This document shows positions 11,765 to 24,613 of a stretch of DNA of 64,000 nucleotides, piece after piece (the first letter of the stretch is position 1; every line of letters starts with the position of its first letter). Source of the DNA: Pestalotiopsis fici W106-1 (Eukaryota > Ascomycota > Sordariomycetes > Amphisphaeriales > Sporocadaceae); assembly GCF_000516985.1 (NCBI RefSeq), contig NW_006917091.1, positions 1,316,977 through 1,380,976 on the forward strand, read 5' to 3'. Below the pieces are notes generated by a model, which did no database searches, had not been told where the DNA came from, and saw only the letters and a program-made list of their open reading frames with translations. The position numbers and the translations under genes are program-made.

Positions 11765-12878
11765 ATGCCGAAAAAAATGACTCAAGCTGTGAAACATGCG
11801 CACGACAGCAGCAATAACACCACAGCAGACGCCGGCTCATCCTTGAGCGAGCAAAAACATATCAAGACACCAAAGCCAAGAAATTCCGAGGCACGCAAGG
11901 AACAGAACCGGATAGCATCTAGAGCCTATAGTGAGTCTCTATATCCTCTCGCTTTCCTTTTTGATCATTTTACTGGAAGAAGAAATGATAATATTGACAC
12001 ATTTGTCCAGGAGAAAAGAGAAAACAAAAACTTGCCCTTCTAGACCAAATCTTAAACATCGAGGACACGGACGCAGCAAGCTCGCCCAGTGATATTGACG
12101 GCATCAGCCAGGGCAGTCTCTCGGTAGTCGCGCAGAGCAGAGAACCGTCCCAGAGCCCTGTTCCGGCGACAACAACATCATTAGCCACTGCCCCGCCAGT
12201 ACTATCATGGCTATCCACCTCGTCCAACACTCATCTACCTGGCGAGTCTCTGTCACTTGATATGACGGGAGGAGGAGGAGGACGAGGAGGAGAAGCCTTT
12301 GGTAGTGATATGTGGTTTACAGAATACGAATACACCGACAGCACCATTAACAACAACAATAATAACACAACCACTCTATTCGGGGCCACAGATCACCAAG
12401 ACTTCATGACAACGCCAGCGTATCCCAACCACCACGCGCACCAATACACGGCCGACTATGCAACATCTTCTGACCTACATCATCATCACATAGCGCCGTC
12501 CACGCCTCCGCAAACGTGCCTCGACACGGGAGCAATGTACGACACCACCACATGGCTATCGCAGAGCAAGGAGTCACCATCCGAAACGCCAGTGGCGGCC
12601 GCCCTGGCTGTCTTTTCACATTTGAGCCCGACGCAGCAAGATCAGATGCTGGAAATCATATATAAGCAGCGAGGGATACTTGGGACGACCTCCTTGAACA
12701 ATGGTGTGAACTGTCCCGCAACACCACCGTCAGGTAAGAAAGAAGTTACATGGGGTGTAGACGATGATACTAACAAACATTTCTAGACTTGTCATATGGC
12801 CCAAGGACATACGCACATCAATACCGGGAGAGTGTCTCCAAGTCAAACAGACCGAGAAGTCATTATCAAGGCGTCTGA
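11765..12878 (+). CDS. bZIP-type transcription factor with short zipper (326 aa)
   Basis: Exons 11765-11930, 12011-12733 and 12787-12878 give 326 aa. The first intron interrupts the basic region: joining A with GA restores Arg in NRIASRAYREKRKQKLALL (about residues 48-66). This fits the bZIP signature N-x7-R, followed by only one or two leucine heptads (KLALLDQIL) before the chain turns acidic and Ser-rich. The second intron has a textbook TACTAAC branch site. The rest is low complexity: a Gly run, poly-Asn/Thr, and His-rich stretches. The C-terminal part contains AALAVFSHLSPTQQDQMLEI, probably a helix. The basic region plus very short zipper resembles regulators found with fungal secondary-metabolite genes, but no such cluster is visible here. 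Target genes cannot be told from the sequence. Confidence 0.8.
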
Positions 12879-13248
12879 TGTGCAAAGCCATCGGGCGAGT
12901 AAATATGACGAGACGGAACAACGTCGTGCGAGGCTCGCAATAGTAGTTCCAAAAATCGCATAATAATCACACCTGGCCTGGTTGATAAGAGGTTATGGTT
13001 TAGTTTAAAGATACCACGAAGAGATTTGCGGTTATCTCAATAACAGTACGTGGCAGCACGATCAATGGTGGGATAAAATTAAATAAACTACACTCAGCCA
13101 ACCAAAGTGAAAAAGCTCTCAAGGTCCGTGCGACTCGCTTGAATGGTAATATGAATTGTTTTGCTGTTTTGATACTACAAAAAATGTTCTCGCTATCCAT
13201 TCGCGCAGCTCCGTTGGATTCGATCCAATAGTTGAGCATTGTGCCCTA
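12879..13248. other. Gap between convergent genes
   Basis: Spacer between the tail-to-tail bZIP and Ams1 genes. It carries only short chance frames and I see no gene. Confidence 0.6.
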
Positions 13249-16200
13249 TCAAACTTCCAATCTGTAGGTGGCAACCTCAAACGGTCTCAACTTGATTGCA
13301 AATGAACCATCCTTACTGACTGAAACAGTCTCCAGATCGTCCTCAAGGACATTGGTCTTTGTAACCTTCTTGACGTTCCAAATAGTGGAAATCGTGCCTC
13401 GGCTGTGTCCGCCGAGACTGTCGTAGATTCGGAGAATGACGCTCTTACCCTTGCGCTTGGGAATGTTGTCATCTTGGGAAACATCTTCATCATCCTCACC
13501 ACGCTTCACACAATCGAGGACCAAGGATGAGTCACCCTTCAAGCTGACAGGCTGTGTGCTCAGGGTCGCCTTTACCTCTGCTGCAGGCGCGGCCTTGACT
13601 TTCAGGGGATTGTTGAAGTTGTGAGCTGTTCGAACGGTCGTGGAACCGAGGGCCCCTTCGTGAGGCAAGATGGCCCAGCGGATCGTGTGGGTGCCCATAT
13701 CTGCATGGGCATCAGGCGCCTTGGGTGATCTGAGAAGGGAAAGCCGCATCAGATTGCCGACAGTGGCGAAACCGTACTTGCTGTCATTGATAACCGAGAC
13801 ACCATAGCCGTGCTCAGAGAGATCAGCAAACTTGTGGCAACAGACCTCAAACTTGGCCATATCCCAAGTAGTGTTGTAATGCGTTGGGCGCTTGACAATT
13901 CCATATTGGGTCTCGTACGATGCCTCATTGTTGACGACTTCAACTGGGAACTCGACCTTGAGGAACTTCATGGTCTCATGCCAATCAACATGACTCGTGC
14001 ACTCAACATATGACTGGTAGCCTTCAAAGGCGGCTTGAAGACTCAGGATAGTTTTGATCGAGCTGTCATCACTGATCTTGGTCTCGGTCACGACACTGAC
14101 TCGGTGCTCCTTGTCCTCAAAGATCTTGGTCTGGCCCGATGGAAGTTCCTTTCGAGTATCCAGGTGATACACCTCGACGTCCCAGGCTTGCCAGTAAAGT
14201 GGCTTATCATCAAAGATTACGAATTGGTTAGCCTTGCCGCCCTTGGCAATGACTTCACGTCCATTTCTTCGATCCACGAGAGATGTGACAGTTCCGGCTT
14301 CGACCGTGACAGTGAGCTGGTCGTTTTCCATGACGAAGATGCCCTTGCTGACCTCTTTGACAGTCACGGCCTTCTTCTCGCCAGTCTTGAAAGACTTGAC
14401 GTTGAGGATGTTGCCTGATCCGCATGCAACTCCACACTCGGATTCAGAAATGTCGACGACTTCCTTTCGGTGCCATGGGAGGGTGTTCAGAGCCACGGCA
14501 TCCGTGACTGACGTAGGCTGCACCTCAGGGAAGCCATACAGCTTGTAAATGTCCTTGAGCACGCCCTGTCCAATCTCGAAAATACGCTTGTACAGCTAGA
14601 TTCACATAAGTTAGCTCGTGTATTGTCATGTGTGCCAGAAGATCCACTTACTTCATCAGAATCGTCGTAACACATTTCAATCGAGCTTCCTGGAAGACAG
14701 TCATGGAACTGACAGAGAAGAATTCCCTCCCAAATCTCGTCAAACTCAGCCTTGGGGTAGGTGTAGCTCTTGTGTTCAAGCGATGCAATGGTGGCTAACA
14801 ATTCGAGATCCTTCATCAAGACCTCTGAACGGCGGTTGTTCAACTTGTTGTTGGCCTGAGTTGTGTAGGTACCACGATGAAGCTCGAAATACAACTCGCC
14901 ATACCATGTGACCAAGGACGTGCCCTTTTCCTGCAATTTATCAAAGAATTGGTCGACAGTGCTGCCCATATGGACACGAGGAAGACGACCGACTTCATCG
15001 CTGATTCCACGGCATCGGCGGAGCTTCTCAATGTGCTGCCAGGTTGGTCCACCGCCACCATCACCCTTGCCAAAGACCAGCAGTGACGTGTGGTCTTGAT
15101 CCATGGACTTGTGCCTGGAAACACTTCGGCTCACATCGCCAAAGTGAGCCTCGGCGGTGTATGTCTCTGAAGGCGGCATATGGCAGATGACTTGACTGCC
15201 ATCAAGTGACACCCAGTTGAAAGTTGTGTGCGGGAAGTTGTTGATATTGTTCCAGCTCAGTTTCTGAGTAAGGAACCGCTCCATGCCAGCCAGACGACAT
15301 AGCTGAGGCAACTGGCTCGAGTACCCAAAGGTGTCTGGCAGCCAGAACGTTCGACACCGTTCTCCAAAGTGTCCCTGGAAGAAGCGCTGACCGTAAAGGA
15401 ATTGGCGGACCAGTGACTCGCCACTTGGCATGTTGGTGTCGTGCTCGACCCAGCTACCACCAATCGGATGGAACTGGCCCTCCTTGACCTTTGTCTTAAC
15501 ACGGTCAAATACGTAAGGGTAGTACATCTTGAGCCACTTGTACTGTTGAGCCTGTGAACAGGCAAAGTTCAGTTCCGGGTAACGCTCCATCAGATCACAT
15601 TGATTTGACCAGGATCGAGCCACCTTGCGTTTGGTTTCGGCCCATGGCCAAAGCCAGCAGGTATCAATATGGCAATGGCCAATGCCGTAAACTTGAGGTA
15701 CGGTGTCGGTTTTGTAAACATCGGCAGAGTTTACTTTTGAGCCAATGTACTCTTCGGCAATCTTACGGCACTCCTTCAGGGATTCCTTGTCACCGAGCTT
15801 GAAAGTGTCAATGATATTGGTCGCAACATTTAATGCCTTGTGCTGTTCCCACGAATCCTCGGGGAACTCTCTTGCTGCGTCGCCAATGATCCATGTGTCG
15901 ATCCAAAGCTGGCGGGCATCCATGTTCACGGCACATATTTCGGCCCTGGATAATTGAAAGTACTTATTGGGGTTAGGAGGCTGAATGGAGTCGCCTCCGG
16001 GTGCATTGCCAAACATGCCGTTGCAGGCCATTTCAATGTAGATGGTATGTTCCTTGCCATCGCGGAACGCTTTGGGTAGAATCCACTCGGTACGCTCGCC
16101 GCCGCCGGTCAGACCTTGGAGCGGCTTTCCATCTGCAGTCCAGATCAGACCTTCATTGTTGCCATCCCACTGGAACTCTAGATGCTCCTTGTCGAGAAGA

Positions 16201-16559
16201 TCCTTCGGAACTTTGATGATGACCTTGAACCAATGGGTCGACCATGATGGACCAAACGCCTCTCCGACGCTTGTTGGTCTATAAGTGCCTTTCATGGCTG
16301 CGTCGAAAGTGGGCCTTGTAAGACCTGGAGCGGCCCAGGTCGATAGCTGGACGTGAGGAGCACCCGAGGCCTTGCCCTCGTACATCATTGCCAGCAAGTT
16401 CTGCTTCTCCCATTGCCCTGTAGAATAGAATTGTGCAATTCTCTCCTTATAGATCTTGCTTATTCGCTTGCCAATGGGGGCAGTGGCCTGGGCAGGGTAG
16501 TTGGAGGTCGCAGCGGCAGCTGAGGCCAGCTCCAGCTGTGGAGTACGGTCGCCGCCCAT
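13249..16559 (-). CDS. AMS1: Vacuolar alpha-mannosidase, glycoside hydrolase family 38 (Ams1)
   Basis: Hydrolyses terminal alpha-linked mannose from free oligosaccharides and glycoproteins. In yeast Ams1 reaches the vacuole by the Cvt/autophagy route, not by a signal peptide, and none is seen here. Exons on the minus strand are 16559-14652 and 14595-13249, giving 1084 aa against 1083 in yeast. Seen: GHCHIDTCWLWPW with zinc ligands H295(or H297) and D299, the nucleophile in WLPDTFGYSS (D409), and a further ligand H619 in QFHDCLPGSS, followed by the beta-rich C-terminal domains. The intron removes 56 bp, joining CYDDSDE to LYKRIFEIGQG. The downstream exon is the standard GH38 C-terminal region, ending FEVATYRLEV. 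I see no sign of damage. Confidence 0.97.
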
Positions 16560-18124
16560 GATGTTCGCGTGGATGAGACGGGGAAATGTTTATTGGATGA
16601 CTGAAAGATTGCTCGGTCCGGACAAGGTGCAATGACGTTGCGATAGGTAGGTAAAGATGATAGCCAAAAAGGTGTTATTCTGCTATTCACAGCATACGGA
16701 ATGTCTCCAAGCAAAGCTACGGTGGGGTATCGTATACCTAGGAAGATAAGGTAACAAGAGGATTCGAGATGATAGCATATAAGTGACGACGATTGGCCTA
16801 GGTCATGATACGGCACATTTGTAGGGTCACAAGAGAGCAACAGCAAAGAAAATTGAAGATGCAACGGAAGAGGTTGGGATGAGCAAAGGTTGGACGAGGG
16901 ATCGAAGATGGTGGTGTCACTGGCACCGTCACCCGAGGACGAAGCTCTTGGGGGAAGCTGGGAGCTACCTACCACCCGTGGAGCTTGGCTACATTGTACC
17001 TACGTAGCTTCTCTCTCGCACTTCTCCCCTCGCCTTCGGGGGCGGACCTGCATCCGCCCTGAAACTGGCGTATTGCGGGGGAAGAGGAGGAGCAGCCAAC
17101 CAACCATTCCAATTTGGAGCCGAGTTCCGCACTAGAAGCCCCCGGCCGTATGACCAGCGTAACGTTGCCCATGGGAGTTGTTGACGTTTACACCAGAAAC
17201 GGAAGTGGGGATGCACAGATAAGTGATAGGTAGACCATAGATCTTTTAATTCCTGCATACAGATGAAATGTCAAGGGCATTGCATCTTATCACAAAAGCT
17301 TCTTTCAACCAACATCTTGCGTGCAGCAACTTTGCTATAAATATTGACTTTATGACTGGTGACCGTTTCGTGAATTTTAGGTTCTATAAACTGGCGCAGG
17401 TGCCGTGCGTGATATCCCAAAAGCGAGACACAGGACTCAATATTGGAGTTTCCTGAATACTGGCACGAACATCAAGACAATCCATTCCCTGTCTTCTATG
17501 AGGCAAAATTGACGAGGTTCACATCCCACAGTCCTGCTGGTGTCTACTGCAATGTGACTCCTCAATTGTTCAGTCAAGATCAACCGCGTACATACATATG
17601 CCTAACCTAGGGCAGTACCACCAACAATAGAGGTATCGGAACGTAAACCTACTCTTCGTGATGGGTCATTAATGCTCAAAAATGCCAGACGGAAGTAACA
17701 ATATCATGGATACAGGAAAATCCCGTGTAGTGTTGGATGATTAGAACTACAGCAAAATCACACTGGTGGAAGGATCGCCAAGTTGCGCCCTCTCTCCACA
17801 GTCTATACGTTGATCTCATACTCTATATTCATTATATTCGTCCACCGCTGCGCATTCAAAGACTCATGACATCACCAAACTCGGCCATGGTCCTAGTGCT
17901 CTCTTTCCCGCAATCCCCGGGCAACGGCAGAAAGCGAATTAATACTTGGCAGGATAGGACGTTAAGAAGACAATGTGGTATCATGGCTCTGGAAAAGCAG
18001 AAATAAAGTCGCGCGAATGGGAATCGTAATGTGTAGCTCAAGCATAAAGGGATTCAGAATGCAATGGGAAAAGAGTCCTCCTCTGTTTGCGGAAACCAAT
18101 CGTCCGTCACAAGCTTCATGTCTC
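16560..18124. other. 1.6-kb intergenic region
   Basis: Lies between Ams1 (start) and the CAP-Gly gene (end), both on the minus strand, so it holds the Ams1 promoter and leader. Frames such as 16460-16975 (minus) have no domain. I see no gene. Confidence 0.6.
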
Positions 18125-20704
18125 CTAGAATGCATCCTCCAACGGACAGTCGATGCTGTCGTGTCCATCCCTCTCGCAAAGTGCACACCACTTTTCGATA
18201 TCGACGACGCCACTGTCCTTGCCAGCCAATGGCCCAGAGTCTGTGGGATTTGGTAGGATCTGGACGTTGGCCGGCGGCGGATGGGTAGCCGGCGTCGATT
18301 TTACCGGTGTCAGGGGACGGGGCATGACGTCAACTTCAGGCCCGGGAACCTGGAGGCTTGCCGAGTTCTCGTGCATCGTATCGTTCCCGGCCTTTGCAAC
18401 GTCGGGACTGGTTTTGCCTTGATCCTGGTTGCCAAACATGTTGGAACATGTCAAGATATCGTGGCCACCGGTCTCACATATCTCGCACCAAAGAGTGCTA
18501 CTCTCAGTGACAGAGGAATATGCATCGCTCTCGGCCATGGTGTCCATGGTGGGCACACGTTTGTGCTTGGGCTCTGGTGCATCGCGAGCCAGGATAACAG
18601 TGCCTTTAGAGTCACGATATGAGTTGCGGCTGCTGCTGTCCAACGTCATGGCACTGCCGCGGTGTGTAGTGGCGCTGTTCCGGCGCAGTGCCTCAAGCTC
18701 TCGTTCAAGCTCCTCCTCACGTGAGTTCTTGGTGTCGACTAGGGCCCGGAGCTCGTTGAGTTCTTGCTCTCTCTTTTGGCGTGCCTCGAATGATTCTGTC
18801 CTGGGTTTACCAAATTCATTACTGCCTCGGAATTGTCCCGAAGCCCGATCAGCGGTATCATTCCCAGACACGCCGTCTCTGCTAAGAGAATGAATGATCG
18901 CCTTGAGACCTCTAATCTCATCGTCTTTCTTCTCCAGCTCCTTGGTGGACGATACAGCATCACCATTCGGGCTGCCATTGAGGGCGGCAGATGACTTCTC
19001 CCGCTCTTTCCTGAGCTCGGCCCGTGTCCTCTCAACCTCCCCTCGTAGAAACTCGACTTCTCCACGTGCCTCTGCTTCGCCTCTTCGGGCATCCTCGAGG
19101 CCTTCCTCAAGCTCCTGAACAAGCTCTTCCAGCTGCTTAAGCTGCCGGGCAACGCTTTCGACGTCATCGTTTCGCTCTTGTAGCTCGCGAATTTCTTGTT
19201 CCAGCTCCTGAATTCTTGCATCATATACTCTTTGGGTCTCGGTGCTGGCCATTTCTAGGGTATCGATCGTGCTGCGGAAATCTGCGCGATGCACGTCAAA
19301 TTCGCCAGTAAGAATGGCGATCTTTTCGTTCTTCTCTCTCAATAATGCCCGAAGCTGCGTGGTGTCCTTATCATCATGGATATCGCGCTGCAGCTGACTG
19401 ACATCTGCATTCTCCATCAGTGATGTGAGTTCCTGCACACTGCTTTCCATCTCCGCAAGCGCAGACGCTTGTTCCTTCAGCTGCATGTCTCGGTCTGCAA
19501 GTTGAGCCCGGAGTCGCTCCATCTCCTCTTCGTCCACAGCGGCAGCACGAGAGGCGGAGCGCATCCTCAAGCTATTAATAGAGCCAATGCTTCCATTTGT
19601 CTGGCTTCTGTTGACGATGGGTGTAATCTCATCCTCGTCGGAGTGTTGTGGCCCAACCTGGTCAAGAGCAGAAACACTGCGCGGCACAATACTGGGTTTT
19701 CGATAGTCTAGCCTGGATGGAGGCTTCGCCGGGTCGCCACCGGTGCCGCGCATACTTGCTGAGAACTTTCCGATCGAAGGAGTGCCATATCGTGACGGGA
19801 CTGCTTTTGGTACTGGCGTTGTGGCGGAAGCGCGAGGGGCTGGACTGAGTTGCAGCTTTCGGACTGGAGATTCGGGTCGCGGCAGAGATATCCTAGATTT
19901 TCTGCCAGTCGGGCTTGCTACCCTTCCCGGCCCGACCGATTGGCTGAACTTGGGTAGCGACGGAGTAGGAGGAGTGTAGTTGACAGTATTCTGGTTGGTA
20001 GCTCTCAGTGCACTCGGAGTGTTGGGGTGCAAACCGCCAGACGTGGCAGAATTTCGCTTGAATAGTTTCGTTACGGGTACGAAAATACCGGCATCTGGTT
20101 GCGACGTGGTGAAATAAGAAATTCTGCGACGCGAGCATTAGACATAAACCAAAAGGAAGGGACATGCGCTCCAGATCCCGTGGTTGTGTGTAACTTACCC
20201 GTCAACGTCTCCATTGTTCTTCCCGCGTGCAGCGAAATCTGGGTGTAGCTCAACTCCAGCAAATGTGCCCTTCTTCCCGGCGACGGAACCAACAAAACGG
20301 ACCGTTCCATGCATGCCGCCGGGCACATCGACAATGTCGCCAACATCAAAGTCATCGTGGGCGACAGAAGCCCTGCCTGGCGTCATGGGTGGCATCTTGG
20401 TCGGGCTCTCGTCGTTTAGAACAGACAGGAAGGGGTAGTTGTCGCTGTCATCAGGTATAGCAGCAAGGGAGCTGGGGGTCAGTGCAGCTTGTGACGCTTT
20501 GCGCGCAAGGAGGCCTGCAGCGCCGGAAGCTAATCTGTTGCTACTGCTATTGCTAATGCCGGCCTGGGCGGAGTAGAGAGCGCTGAGGTTCGGCGTGGAA
20601 GCTGTGCCGATGAAACCTCTCGCGGCTTTTCTAGGTGAGGTTCGCGTCAGTGTTTTCGGTCTTTGTTGATACGCCGTTGTTGACGTTGTTGCAGCTGAAG
20701 ACAT
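18125..20704 (-). CDS. clipA: CAP-Gly microtubule plus-end protein, CLIP-170/ClipA/Tip1-like
   Basis: Binds growing microtubule ends and links them to the cell cortex and dynein. In filamentous fungi it supports polarised growth and nuclear positioning. Exons on the minus strand are 20704-20199 and 20123-18125 (834 aa). The ATG at 20704 (MSSAATTSTT) is used; the frame extends further only through a GTG. Order of parts: Ser/Thr-rich basic N-terminus; CAP-Gly domain about 115-185 with GKNNGDVDG (161-169), whose final Gly codon is split by the intron; Ser/Pro-rich basic linker; long coiled coil (about 310-640); and two C-terminal CCHC zinc knuckles, C715-x2-C718-x4-H723-x4-C728 and C815-x2-C818-x4-H823-x4-C828. 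In CLIP-170 the knuckles bind dynactin/LIS1. The architecture is complete. Confidence 0.95.
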
Positions 20705-23170
20705 GGTGGGCAGCTGTTCTTTTTTGGCGAGGGCCCTTTGGGGGGGTCCTCTGCTCTGGCTGGCTCTTGGGTTCCCAAGCTTCGTCCAAGGTTCTCTTCG
20801 GCTCTGGCGCCGGCGGGCAGGTGCAGTAGCTCTGGTCCTCGCTAGGGGCGCTGGGCTCGGCTGGGCTGAGTTTGAATGGGGGGACGGGGCCACTCAAGGT
20901 GCTGGCGTGCAGGGACAATGTCCAGTGGTTTTTCTCTCTTTGGTCCCTCGAAAGAAGGTCCACGGGTCGGTGGCGCCCAATCCGGAACTAACCGCGAAAG
21001 TCAGTGATGAACCACACCAACTTTTCTGCCTGAGCCCGTGTGCTACCACACCTCTGGGATATAAAGAACCGTTATGTAGAATCTACAAGAACAACGGTAG
21101 AAGTCGGGAGATGCCGCGAGAAATTGGTTTTATAAACCACAGAGGGGTAGAGAGAGAGAGAAAAAAAAATGTCCAGGGATCCAACTAGCAACGGTTCAAC
21201 AAAAACATTGAGAACGACGTCAGCCTCACTGGCACCATCGGCGGAAGCGCGCTTCTCGGTGGACCAGGTAATAGTGCTTGAGAAATGAGCAATGAAAAGC
21301 TTTGCTCAATAATAAATCCCACTTTGGCGCGAACTTGTCGGTCAGGGAAGCGCGCTCTTCCTCTCCTTTTCCTTTGGTCGTGTCTTTCTCAGGAACTATC
21401 AGCGGCAGCCCAATCAAAGCCTTGACTGAAGAACCCGGGAAATGGGAGAAGGAAAACAATGTGCTTGGTGACCAGGGACGTATTTATGAACCAGAGTTGC
21501 AGAGATGTTGGCTCGGTTGCTCGGATTCCAGGGTTACTGTGCTGGGGTCGTTGTAAGTGATGTAAATGGTGTTATAAGTGCGAGCAACGGCGCCTCCAAT
21601 GGATGAGAGATCACCGGGGATCGATAGATAGGGGTCACTGGTACGGAATAATAAAGATCGTTTTCACTCGCCGGAGGAGAAGAGAAGAAATTAGATATCT
21701 AATCCACGCAGAAGAAGTATCGAATCGAGCCCCTTATGAAACATATCCCGGACAAGTTCTGTTGCCGATAATACTGCTTAGAGCTGAAAAACAATAAATA
21801 CCCCGCGTGTTTCTTGTTCACTTGCGCACTGGTTTATCACAATTGGGCAATCCCACCGCATCTTTCGTATGTTTCAGCGCCTCCAAGCCAACTGATAAGT
21901 CAGTCTGCAAATATTAATGCCTCGTCAGGAACGCTGCATCTATATCTTTTTGTTTCCGTCACGTCACATGTAGGCAGCATTTGCAGCACGACGAATGACG
22001 TTCGTACAAGTGTATAGAGGTGCAATCAAGATATGTAGCTAGTCCTGTCGCTACAGGCCATTATAGGAAAGATGATGCATCTCCTGCAGAAGCGTTGAAC
22101 CGCGCATCCGATGCCCATGTTAGAGCCGTATTCTATTGGTTTATCTTGCAGCTGATGCTGCACACGTCCACCTGCAACAAGCGCCTGTCAGCTCGTTTCT
22201 ATTTACTTCGCGCAATCCGTCAGATGGATTAAAGTAAACAATCCAGAGTGCCCCTGTTGTTTTACTATTCTTCTTCTTCTTCTTCTTCTTCTTGCCAGGG
22301 TTCAAAAACATGACCGACAACAATCCGCGACATGTTGATTTTGTCACCATGACTGGATACGAAGTGAGCAATCGATTTTGCGCAGAGCCTCAGATGCACC
22401 TTGGAAACACAAATCTTCAGAGTTCCTTTGTTACAGCTAGCCCCAATCTTATAATTTCCCCATTCCCGGATCGGCGGTCCAACTTGCCAGGGATCAAATG
22501 CTTATGGCCAACCATTCCATTCTAGAGCTGGAGCGCATGCCTTCAAGGTTACCCACAGGCTAGGGTTCAGTTTCTTGTATTTTGAGGCTGATTTTGATGG
22601 ATTGATTCAGCGCTAGAAACAAAAAGGGTTCGGTGACAGACCGAGACAGGAGACCGGAGCATTCCAAACTTAGATCATGCCTAGGAGAGAATTACACCGT
22701 AAAGGTCTTTCGAATCGATTTCAAACTTTACAGCCGAGGGACACAGCATAAAGTGCGTGCGTGAATAATATGTCACGAAGAAGACAAAATGCAAACAGCA
22801 TTATTGCAGGAACTGTTTTGAGATAAGTATTGCCTCAGAGTTCTGACCCTTTATGGGGTAATGTACGAGAACTCGTATAGATGCTTGTTTCCGAGCTTGA
22901 CAGCTTCATTTTGAGCCGTCAAGCTTCATTTGGAATATTCCCTCCAAATCCAGAGCTTTAAACCGCCTTTGCTGCCAAGGCGAGATCCATCCATGTGCTC
23001 GTCTAGGTATTAGAGTAAAAGTTTTTCGTATACCGTGATTTCTAGCGATTTACCACGTTTGCAAAGGCAACCGCTCTAAACCAACGTAGCGAAGACTACC
23101 TCTTGCCCTGCATTCCCATTTCCCCATGTCGACTGGAATGGCCTTGGGGAAAAGAAAAATGTTTTCAAGT
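20705..23170. other. 2.5-kb intergenic region
   Basis: Holds the promoter and leader of the CAP-Gly gene and the 3' flank of the next gene. The GC-rich block 20705-21000 is CLIP leader: its frame is open but lacks an ATG. Further on are AT-richer sequence and a TTC repeat. I see no supportable gene. Confidence 0.55.
22268..22293. repeat. (TTC)n microsatellite
   Basis: About eight and a half TTC units in intergenic DNA. Confidence 0.9.
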
Positions 23171-24202
23171 TCAAGCACCAGTATCGTGCTCACGTTCAAT
23201 TATATCTGCTCTTCCCAATGAGTGCGTGCCGTCATTCAAGACAATTGCTTCACGATGTCGCCTTCGTCGACGCTGTTCTTCGTCGGTTTGTGACATAACC
23301 CGGGGGATGAGCTCGGCCTGGTAGTTCTCCTGCCAGATTTGTCCATTCTCGTCTTCGTTTTGCACGTTGAACTCCAGAATGACCTTAACGCCTCCGTTGT
23401 CGGCATCGTTGAGAGGGCTGCCTCGACTCTTGCCCTTTTGCAACAGCTTACTCTCCCTCAGAGCCTTGCGACCATCTTTCGATCTTAGTAGCTGCATGCA
23501 GATATCGCTGAGTCGATTCTTTCGGCGCCGTACATAAAGCGTGAAGTTGGTATGATATTCCTCCTCGGTTTCACCCCAGCCCTGCTTCACAAGCCACTTC
23601 TCGACAAATCTAGCCTCAACCAGGAACTTAGCACTGCGGGTATATCTGCTGAGTAACTGCTGCAGAAGTGCGAGGCAGCGGCGCTCGTTAACGTCGCGGA
23701 GGTGATACTCATCCCAAAGGGGGTCATTGATATCGTTGCGCTCCCTGTCGTTTGCGCTTTGCTCCAGAGACTTGATGATGGCTTGATATGCTTCGGGAGT
23801 GTTGAGAGCTTTGAGGTGATCCTGAGTGATGTCCTTATCTTCCACGGCAAGGGTCAAGGCCCGCAAGTACTTTTCTCTCTCGTTGTAGTCTTTCTGCGTA
23901 ATGCCTCTTAAAAGGTGGCGGATGGTCTCGACGTCATTGGCAGCTCTTCCGAGAATGATCTTGGTGGCAGTGTCCCGGACCGTCGGATTGTAATGATCAA
24001 TAAGGCTGCTGATTGTGTCAAGCTTCAGAGCATCTTCTGTTGCTTGTGTAATATACTGCGTCTTGGGTGACTTGGGTCGAATCTCAACTTCATCGCGGAA
24101 GTGTGTCAATATGAGACGGACCACGCCTAGAAAACCGACCGTGGCCAGGCCAAGGCCGACAAAGACGAGCCGCTCATCACGGAGAGTGGTGAGAACACCC
24201 AT
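23171..24202 (-). CDS. Membrane-anchored helical hypothetical protein (343 aa)
   Basis: Single exon. I do not recognise a named family, although the layout is typical of a conserved fungal protein. Residues about 11-32 (LVFVGLGLATVGFLGVVRLI) form one hydrophobic segment, followed by a basic stretch, so it probably has an N-terminal membrane anchor with the bulk in the cytosol. The body is helical: LDTISSLIDHYNPTVRDTAT and the following YNEREKYLRALTLAV resemble armadillo/HEAT-type helix pairs. The C-terminal part has a QRRRRRRHREA basic patch and no retention or peroxisomal signal. It is transcribed away from NOP14, with only 411 bp between the two starts. Function unknown. Confidence 0.8.
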   Translation of the reverse strand: MGVLTTLRDERLVFVGLGLATVGFLGVVRLILTHFRDEVEIRPKSPKTQYITQATEDALKLDTISSLIDHYNPTVRDTATKIILGRAANDVETIRHLLRGITQKDYNEREKYLRALTLAVEDKDITQDHLKALNTPEAYQAIIKSLEQSANDRERNDINDPLWDEYHLRDVNERRCLALLQQLLSRYTRSAKFLVEARFVEKWLVKQGWGETEEEYHTNFTLYVRRRKNRLSDICMQLLRSKDGRKALRESKLLQKGKSRGSPLNDADNGGVKVILEFNVQNEDENGQIWQENYQAELIPRVMSQTDEEQRRRRRHREAIVLNDGTHSLGRADIIEREHDTGA

Positions 24203-24613
24203 TATAACACGTGCTTTTTAAGAAACAAACTGGCGGTAATACCTCGAACACGAGGGGTAAATGAGTCGTCTAGGTCATGACGACCATCAGCTTTGGGGGT
24301 TGAGACAGCGTCTAAACCTGCTCTTGGCTAGCAAGTGTTGGTATTGAATTTATGAATGGGAAGGGTCAAAGTGAACCAGGTCCTGTCCTCGAAGTCCCTA
24401 GTCAGCTCCGTTCAAGAAGCTGCAATCAATTCGTCGGTGGAGCCTCAACCTTCAACCCCTGCCCGCGCCGCTAAATCCGTGCCCCGCTAAGATAAGCGAT
24501 AAGCCCCAAGAAAGTGAAATTTCCTGGGAAAAATATCTTGAGTGAATGCTCAAGTCGCTGTTCAGAGCCAGTCGTCATACAAGAATCTGGGTGTTTTCCC
24601 ATTTCTGTTCGCA
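24203..24613. promoter_or_regulatory. Shared divergent promoter region (unknown / NOP14)
   Basis: The 411 bp between two start codons on opposite strands must contain both promoters. No specific factor site is called. Confidence 0.5.

Noticed and set aside
20705..20893. Longer N-terminus for the CAP-Gly protein
   Set aside because: The extension begins at GTG and is Pro/Arg-rich leader; the first ATG in frame is 20704.
24542..24613. Longer N-terminus for NOP14
   Set aside because: The extension begins at GTG; the ATG at 24614 gives the family-typical start.
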